Positions 20,834-25,574 of a stretch of DNA of 25,574 nt are shown here, one piece after another. Origin of the DNA: a virus; the IMG/VR virus record IMGVR_UViG_3300020394_000307, positions 1-25,574 of that record; one strand, 5' to 3'. The translations under genes and the position numbers were made by a program. Within the stretch, counting starts at the first letter, position 1; every line of letters starts with the position of its first letter. The notes below the pieces were generated by a model that did not search any database, was not told where the DNA came from, and was given only the letters and a program-made list of their open reading frames with translations.

Positions 20834-21319
20834 ATGGCAAGCTTAAACGCTGCGGACATCCGCAAACTCGATCCCTTTTTCGTCGGCTTTGATCGTCTCT
20901 GGAAACAGATTGACACTATGCAGCATACCGCGCATCCAAACGGCCGGCACCTTTCTTATCCCCCTTACAACATTCGTCAAGTGGCTGAAGACCATTATCA
21001 TATCGAGATGGCAGTCGCCGGCTTCACACAGGAAGATATTGAAGTCATGCTACAGGATGGTACACTCACCGTCACAGGAAAGGTTACGAATGAAGAAGAC
21101 GGAGGGAAACTTCTACACCGTGGAATCGCTAACAGAGCATTCACACGAGAGTTCACGCTATCCGACACTATCGAAGTGGAAGGAGCAGAACTTGAAAACG
21201 GGATCCTACTCATCTCGCTCAAGAACATCATCCCAGATCATAAGAAGCCTAAGACGATCAAAGTTACGTCCGGAGGTAAACTTATTGAAGGGAAAAAAGA
21301 ACTCTTGACTGAAGAGTAA
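20834..21319 (+). CDS. hsp20: small heat-shock protein Hsp20 (IbpA-like)
   Basis: A 161-residue alpha-crystallin-domain chaperone that binds unfolding proteins and keeps them refoldable. Visible: N-terminal FVGFDRLWKQID, start of the domain PPYNIRQVAEDHYHIEMAVAGF (about 42-63), LLHRGIANRAFTREFTLSD (about 94-112), the conserved ENGILLISL (about 122-130, corresponding to the family AxxxNGVLxI/L motif) and a C-terminal P-K-T-I-K-V motif of I-x-I type. Architecture is close to bacterial IbpA, and Hsp20 is also common in T4-like cyanophages. Directly downstream lies the gene 43 promoter. Expression is probably controlled by the leader hairpin, see separate entry. Confidence 0.94.
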   Translation: MASLNAADIRKLDPFFVGFDRLWKQIDTMQHTAHPNGRHLSYPPYNIRQVAEDHYHIEMAVAGFTQEDIEVMLQDGTLTVTGKVTNEEDGGKLLHRGIANRAFTREFTLSDTIEVEGAELENGILLISLKNIIPDHKKPKTIKVTSGGKLIEGKKELLTEE

Positions 21320-21324
21320 TCTTA

Positions 21325-21353
21325 TTGACTCTTATAGCAAGCTGTGATATAAA
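21325..21353 (+). promoter_or_regulatory. promoter abutting gene 43
   Basis: TTGACT (21325-21330), 17-base spacer, TATAAA (21348-21353) with TGA immediately before, an extended -10. The -10 ends 7 bases before the gene 43 ATG, so the predicted transcript would start at or within one base of the start codon and be leaderless. Confidence 0.5.
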
Positions 21354-21360
21354 TTAGAGT

Positions 21361-23859
21361 ATGGCAAGCTTCTATACTTCAGTCGAGCGTACCGCAGCTG
21401 ACATTCTTTATGTCGGCTACGAAGGGAACAGAAGAGTGGTCGAGAAAGTTCGCTTTCAACCGACCCTCTTCATCCCGACTCGCAACCAATCAAACTATCG
21501 TACACTTGACGGCGTCAATGTCGATACCATCCAACCCGGCAGCATGATGGATTGTCGTGATTTTATTCGAGAGAATGAAGCCACTAACTTTCGCATATAT
21601 GGTAACCGAGACTACATAGCACAGTACATTAGTGATCGCTTTCCTGACGGATGCGAACCTGATATGTCTTTAGTCAATGTTATGTTCATTGACATCGAGG
21701 TGCAGTCAGATCAAGGGTTTCCCGAACCTTCTCTTGCGCAACAGCCGATCACAGCTATTACAGTAAAGAGCAGTAACGACGATACTTTCTATACATGGGG
21801 TATCGGTGGCTTCTCTCCTGAGATCTCTATTGTTCAAGATACACGAATAGAATATAAAAGGTGTATGGACGAACATTCTCTGCTCAAGAGTTTTGTTTCG
21901 CACTATCATAATAACATACCTGACATCGTTAGCGGTTGGAACTCCGAAGAGTTCGACATGCCGTACATAGTTAATCGTATCGCACGCGTCCTCGGCGAAG
22001 ATCAGCTACGTAAGTTATCCTTGTTCGGCCATAAGCCTGAGTTGAATAAAGAAGGTACCATGTACAAGATCACGGGTACAACTCAACTTGACTTTATGAA
22101 GTTGTTTAAGAAACTCGGATATACATACGGTAACCAAGAATCTTACAAGCTCGACAATATCGCAAACGTTGTCCTTGGCGAAAAGAAACTTGATTACTCC
22201 GAGTACTCATCTCTTGCTGCTCTGTATCGAGAAAATCATCAGAAGTTTATCGACTATAACATTCGTGATACTCAACTCGTCGAACGCATGGAAGAAAAGA
22301 CAGGGTTCATTGCTCTTGCTTTAACTCTTGCGCACAAGGCTAACTCAAACTACATTACATCGTTTGGATCCGTTAAGATCTGGGATACCTACATCTATAA
22401 TGTTCTTCGTCGTCGTAACATCGTAATCAGTCAACCAGATCCGGTTCATGGAGATCGTAGGATCGAAGGCGCATATGTAAAGCAGCCTCTTACCGGCATG
22501 CACGACTGGGTTTGTTCCTTCGACTTAAACTCTCTGTATCCGCATCTGATTATGCAATACAATATGTCTCCTGAAACAATCGCCGACAGTGTTATGCCTG
22601 GTGTCGATGTTGAGACGCTGCTAACTAAGAATAAGTTTGATGTACCAAAGGACCATTGCTTATCCTCTACTGGGCAACTCTTTCGAACCGATACACACGG
22701 CATCTTTCCTCAGATCGTCGAGGAACTCTATAACGAACGATCGGTTACAAAGAAGAAAGCATTGAGCGCAATGCAGGATCTTGAAAAGATCAGCAAGGAT
22801 GATATACATCAAAGATTTCAAGTAGAGAAAAAGATCAGCCTTTACAATAACCAACAGATGGCAGTAAAGATCCTGATGAACTCACTCTATGGTGCAATGT
22901 CGAACAAGTGGTTTCGTTATTATGATATTCGTATGGCCGAAGCGATTACTATCTCCGGTCAGCTTACAATCCGTTGGGCAGAACAGCGAATAAATAAATA
23001 TCTAAATGAATTGCTAAAGACCGGTAATGTTGATTATGTCCTAGCTATCGATACTGATAGTTTATATGTTCGTCTTGGTGATCTTGTTAGCAAAGTTATG
23101 CCTGACGAAACTGATCAAGATAAGATATGTAAGTTTATTGATAAGGTGGCTTCGCAAAAGATTGAACCTCTTCTTGCAGATGCATACGAAGAACTTAAGG
23201 AGTACGTAAATGCATATGAACAAAAGATGGTTATGGCAAGGGAGATCATTGCGTCTCGGGTGGTCTTTACTGGCAAGAAACGATATATTGCGAACGTTCT
23301 AAACAACGAAGGCGTACAATACAGTTCACCAAAGCTCAAGGTAACCGGCATCGAGTCAGTTCGTTCTTCGACTCCTCAAGTATGTCGTCAGTTGATTGAA
23401 AAGACTCTTAAGCTTATCCTTAACGAAGACGAGTTTGCTGTTCAAGCATTTATTAAACAAGCAAGAGATAAGTTCAAAGGGTTGCCGGTTGAAGATGTTG
23501 CGTTTCCACGTGGAGTTAATAATCTGTGGAAGAAACAGAAGGAAGGCATCGGCGTACCGATACACGTAAGAGCCGCAAGAAAATATAATCATATGGTGAA
23601 GGAAAAGAACCTAAATAATAAATATGAAACGATTCAAAACGGAGATAAGATTAAGTTTACATATCTTAAGATGCCGAACCCAGCAAAGCAGAATGTAATT
23701 GCTTTTCCGATCATACTTCCTAATGAGTTTGATTTGGTAAGGTTCGTTGATTACGATATGCAGTTCGATAAATCTTATCTTGAACCGATCAAGAACATCC
23801 TAGATGCAATTGATTGGAATGTAGAGAAACAGAATACACTGGAGGATTTCTTTGGTTGA
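21361..23859 (+). CDS. 43: family B replicative DNA polymerase gp43
   Basis: An 832-residue polymerase with proofreading (T4: 898). The N-terminus MASFYTSVE corresponds to the T4 MKEFYISIE start. Exonuclease motifs are FIDIE (D111, E113), SGWNSEEFDMPYI near 195, and YNIRDTQLV near 302. Polymerase motif A is DLNSLYPHLI near 387, motif B KILMNSLYGAMSN near 503, motif C AIDTDSLYV near 562, and KKRYIANV follows. The end NTLEDFFG fits the C-terminal clamp-binding peptide of T4/RB69 polymerases (SLDFLFG). No clear ribosome site is seen before ATG 21361. A TTG gene overlaps its stop. Confidence 0.97.
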   Translation: MASFYTSVERTAADILYVGYEGNRRVVEKVRFQPTLFIPTRNQSNYRTLDGVNVDTIQPGSMMDCRDFIRENEATNFRIYGNRDYIAQYISDRFPDGCEPDMSLVNVMFIDIEVQSDQGFPEPSLAQQPITAITVKSSNDDTFYTWGIGGFSPEISIVQDTRIEYKRCMDEHSLLKSFVSHYHNNIPDIVSGWNSEEFDMPYIVNRIARVLGEDQLRKLSLFGHKPELNKEGTMYKITGTTQLDFMKLFKKLGYTYGNQESYKLDNIANVVLGEKKLDYSEYSSLAALYRENHQKFIDYNIRDTQLVERMEEKTGFIALALTLAHKANSNYITSFGSVKIWDTYIYNVLRRRNIVISQPDPVHGDRRIEGAYVKQPLTGMHDWVCSFDLNSLYPHLIMQYNMSPETIADSVMPGVDVETLLTKNKFDVPKDHCLSSTGQLFRTDTHGIFPQIVEELYNERSVTKKKALSAMQDLEKISKDDIHQRFQVEKKISLYNNQQMAVKILMNSLYGAMSNKWFRYYDIRMAEAITISGQLTIRWAEQRINKYLNELLKTGNVDYVLAIDTDSLYVRLGDLVSKVMPDETDQDKICKFIDKVASQKIEPLLADAYEELKEYVNAYEQKMVMAREIIASRVVFTGKKRYIANVLNNEGVQYSSPKLKVTGIESVRSSTPQVCRQLIEKTLKLILNEDEFAVQAFIKQARDKFKGLPVEDVAFPRGVNNLWKKQKEGIGVPIHVRAARKYNHMVKEKNLNNKYETIQNGDKIKFTYLKMPNPAKQNVIAFPIILPNEFDLVRFVDYDMQFDKSYLEPIKNILDAIDWNVEKQNTLEDFFG

Positions 23860-24256
23860 TACTAACATACCCGCAGAATATGCAAACCTCGATTATGGTT
23901 TCAGTGCGGTAGACGAAGCAACGTTCAAAGCAAACCAAGCCGAGGCGGAAAGTACTCCGCCGTCGATAGACGAAAACGATCTCGCACGTATTTTTTTAAA
24001 TATTTTGGAGCCGCTCGAAGATAAAATAGATACACTGATGACTCGCAGAAATGCAGAGGAAGCAGATGACGTACAGGTTGCTATTGCTCAAGCAACGGAA
24101 GAAGTAAAAGGCAAAACAGATAAGCTCGAGAAGTTGATCATGCCGCTTCTTGTTAATCTTTTAAAGACGGCCGATAAAGAATACATACATTGGCCGAATC
24201 GTGAAGCACAGGTTAAAAGTACTATCGATAAAGTATTGGCTATCACACGAGGCTAA
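23852..24256 (+). CDS. small conserved phage protein downstream of gp43
   Basis: A 134-residue, mostly helical and acidic protein beginning MVDTNIPAEYANLDYGFSAVDE. The YANLDYGFxAVDE start is familiar from T4-like cyanophages in the same place next to gene 43. It has a coiled-coil-like middle (LEPLEDKIDTLMTRRNAEE) and ends in REAQVKSTIDKVLAITRG. Function unknown; its location next to DNA polymerase suggests a role in replication. The start is TTG at 23852, with GGAGG 6 bases upstream inside the gene 43 tail codons and an eight-base overlap. Confidence 0.8.
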   Translation: MVDTNIPAEYANLDYGFSAVDEATFKANQAEAESTPPSIDENDLARIFLNILEPLEDKIDTLMTRRNAEEADDVQVAIAQATEEVKGKTDKLEKLIMPLLVNLLKTADKEYIHWPNREAQVKSTIDKVLAITRG

Positions 24257-24257
24257 T

Positions 24258-25358
24258 ATGGGTTGGCTAACTCTTATAGTCGCAATCGCTATATCAGGTG
24301 TTGCTGCCTGGTATAGTATCGTTGGTCTGATGGCCATCTTTGCGGCTGCAGCAATACCGATAGCAGTTATGGGTGGTGTACTCGAAGTAGGTAAGCTACT
24401 GACAGCATCCTGGCTCTATCAAAACTGGAAGACGTGTCCGAAACTGTTAAAGACATATCTTACGGCATCAGTCATCGTACTGATGTTTATTACATCTATG
24501 GGCATATTTGGTTTCTTATCAAAAGCTCACATAGATCAGACGTTGGTTGGGGGAGATAATTCTTTAGAAATTAGAGCCATAGATCAGCAGATCGAAAGAG
24601 AGCAGAGGAGAATCAAAGATGCCGAAATGGTCATCACTCAACTCGATAAAGCAGTCGAGACACTTATTGAATATGACAGGATCCGAGGTCCTGAAGGAGC
24701 CATCGCCGTGCGTGAAAGCCAGCGTATGGAAAGAGGCTCACTCGCCTCAATCATTTCTGAAGCGAGCGATACAATTAAACAACTACGGGATGAAGTTAGA
24801 CCCTTACAGAAGCAGCAACTTCAACTCGAAGCTGAAGTAGGACCGATAAAGTATATTGCTGCGCTCTTCTACAAAGATACGAATAAGTCAGTATTAGAAG
24901 AAGCAGTACGCTGGGTCATCATCACTATCATATTTGTTTTTGATCCTCTTGCAGTTCTTTTGATTATATGCGCAAACATGACACTGTCCAAACCAAAGAA
25001 GATAAAGACGGCTGTAAATGTTGCAGATAATTGGAACGACATTGAAGTCGAAGCTGAAGAAGAAGAGATCATTGTACCCGTTGATGATCCTACGAATACT
25101 GTTGAAGTTGTAGAGATGGATATCAAAGATGAAGTCGACTTTGAGAGTGAAACAACTCTTGACAGATTTATAGAAGAAGAAACAGACTGGGATGAAAAGA
25201 TTGTAGATGATTGGGAAGAACCTCTCTACAATGATCCTCAGATATCTGAACGTGAAGCACAGAACATGGAGGCTTTACGACAGAATGGTACTTTTGGACC
25301 AAACAGATCCGTGACAGCTTACGGTAACAATCAACCAAAAAGTGTTGACAAAAGCTAA
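24258..25358 (+). CDS. multi-span membrane protein with coiled coil and acidic tail
   Basis: A 366-residue protein starting at ATG 24258 (GAGG about 6 bases before); in-frame ATG 24201 lies inside the preceding gene. Topology by reading: two hydrophobic segments (about 4-25 and 26-46), a third at 67-88, a charged helical/coiled-coil stretch from about 100 to 200, and a fourth hydrophobic helix at about 218-241. A strongly acidic, probably disordered tail ends the protein. The segment IFAAAAIPIAVMGGVLEVGKLLTASWLYQNW is like one I recall in T4-like cyanophages, of unknown function. Its position between gene 43 and uvsX is unusual for a membrane protein and could anchor replication at the membrane, but this is only a suggestion. 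Confidence 0.82.
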   Translation: MGWLTLIVAIAISGVAAWYSIVGLMAIFAAAAIPIAVMGGVLEVGKLLTASWLYQNWKTCPKLLKTYLTASVIVLMFITSMGIFGFLSKAHIDQTLVGGDNSLEIRAIDQQIEREQRRIKDAEMVITQLDKAVETLIEYDRIRGPEGAIAVRESQRMERGSLASIISEASDTIKQLRDEVRPLQKQQLQLEAEVGPIKYIAALFYKDTNKSVLEEAVRWVIITIIFVFDPLAVLLIICANMTLSKPKKIKTAVNVADNWNDIEVEAEEEEIIVPVDDPTNTVEVVEMDIKDEVDFESETTLDRFIEEETDWDEKIVDDWEEPLYNDPQISEREAQNMEALRQNGTFGPNRSVTAYGNNQPKSVDKS

Positions 25359-25373
25359 GTAAAATATTATAAT
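25345..25373 (+). promoter_or_regulatory. uvsX promoter
   Basis: Perfect TTGACA (25345-25350), 17-base spacer, perfect TATAAT (25368-25373), overlapping the end of the membrane-protein gene. Predicted start is about 25380, giving a leader of about 28 bases with AGGAGG before the uvsX ATG. Confidence 0.8.
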
Positions 25374-25407
25374 ATCTGAATTATGCAAACTTCTATAGGA
25401 GGTATTG

Positions 25408-25574
25408 ATGACCGACTTCTTTCGTAATATTGTCAAAGAACTAAAAGACGAGTACACAAATGTCGCAGCTGATGGATTGGGCTCTAGTGAGTTTAGCGAT
25501 ACTATTGATACCGGCTCTTATATTTTTAACGCCGCTCTATCTGGCTCCATTTTTGGCGGTGCGCCCAATAATAA
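25408..25574 (+). CDS. uvsX: UvsX recombinase, N-terminal part (runs off the window)
   Basis: First 55 codons of the T4 RecA/Rad51-type recombinase. The product begins MTDFFRNIVKELKDEYTN and includes DTIDTGSYIFNAALSGSIFGGAPNN, characteristic of the UvsX family just before Walker A, which should lie beyond the window. The start is supported by AGGAGG (25398-25403) 4 bases upstream. In T4 it drives strand exchange with UvsY, working with gp46/gp47 and UvsW. It has its own consensus promoter. Confidence 0.93.
   Translation, partial: MTDFFRNIVKELKDEYTNVAADGLGSSEFSDTIDTGSYIFNAALSGSIFGGAPNN

Noticed and set aside
4238-23000. AATAAATA-like motifs inside genes 46, 62 and 43 as late promoters
   Set aside because: They deviate from TATAAATA in the first base and are common in AT-rich coding sequence; only 13748-13755 is an exact match and even that is weak.
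1-25574. CRISPR array, insertion sequence, prophage attachment site, homing endonuclease or intein
   Set aside because: No spaced direct repeats, transposase, integrase, HNH/GIY-YIG gene or interrupted core gene was seen; gene 43 and gene 46 are continuous.

Overview
The window is part of the genome of a T4-superfamily myovirus. The evidence is a T4-type replication and recombination core in conserved order: uvsW (3' part), gene 55, gene 47, gene 46, then genes 45-44-62-regA, then gene 43, and the first 55 codons of uvsX. The gene order, and several small genes that I remember from T4-like cyanophages, place it nearer the cyanophage and rhizobial branch of the superfamily than coliphage T4. 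Shine-Dalgarno sites are AAGGAG/GAGGA-like, and promoters are classical sigma70-like (TTGACA-N17-TATAAT/TAGAAT). An apparent ROSE-type RNA thermometer precedes the small heat-shock gene. This suggests a proteobacterial host, possibly an alphaproteobacterium, but the host is inference.

Layout. (1) 2-4629: uvsW, a small Sm-like protein, late sigma factor gp55 and the Mre11/Rad50-type pair gp47/gp46, with start/stop overlaps between the last four. (2) 4626-6431: GNAT-like protein, peptide deformylase, two small proteins (one with a LigA-like segment) and a MazG-like NTP pyrophosphohydrolase. (3) 6438-14863: a cassette for nucleotide metabolism and DNA modification lying between gene 46 and gene 45. 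It holds an Nmad1/DUF1599 protein, a gp42-type dCMP hydroxymethylase, a PD-(D/E)XK nuclease, a dCMP deaminase, a UDG-like protein, a sugar nucleotidyltransferase/sugar kinase fusion, a HAD phosphatase, a GT-B-like glycosyltransferase, a C5-cytosine methyltransferase homologue, a DUF3310 protein and a GT-A glycosyltransferase. (4) 14870-17336: sliding clamp, clamp loader and RegA operon. (5) 17329-21319: an accessory block between regA and gene 43. It has a three-gene minus-strand operon, a divergent promoter pair, small plus-strand genes including a 25-residue membrane peptide, a tRNA-Thr(UGU), a structured RNA with its own promoter and terminator, an HTH protein and Hsp20. (6) 21325-25574: gp43 DNA polymerase, a small conserved protein, a membrane protein and uvsX.

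How it fits together. gp42, the deaminase and the pyrophosphohydrolase(s) would reshape the dCTP pool so that 5-hydroxymethylcytosine enters DNA; sugar activation and a glycosyltransferase could then decorate it. The glycosyltransferase (SLEDFFS) and the cytosine methyltransferase homologue (ATLESFI) end with nearly the same C-terminal peptide as the DNA polymerase (TLEDFFG). In T4-type polymerases that end is the sliding-clamp-binding peptide. I infer that DNA modification is tethered to the replication clamp gp45. This clamp-coupled hydroxymethylation/glycosylation/methylation module is the most interesting candidate system here, followed by the hsp20 RNA thermometer and the structured RNA at 20319-20407.
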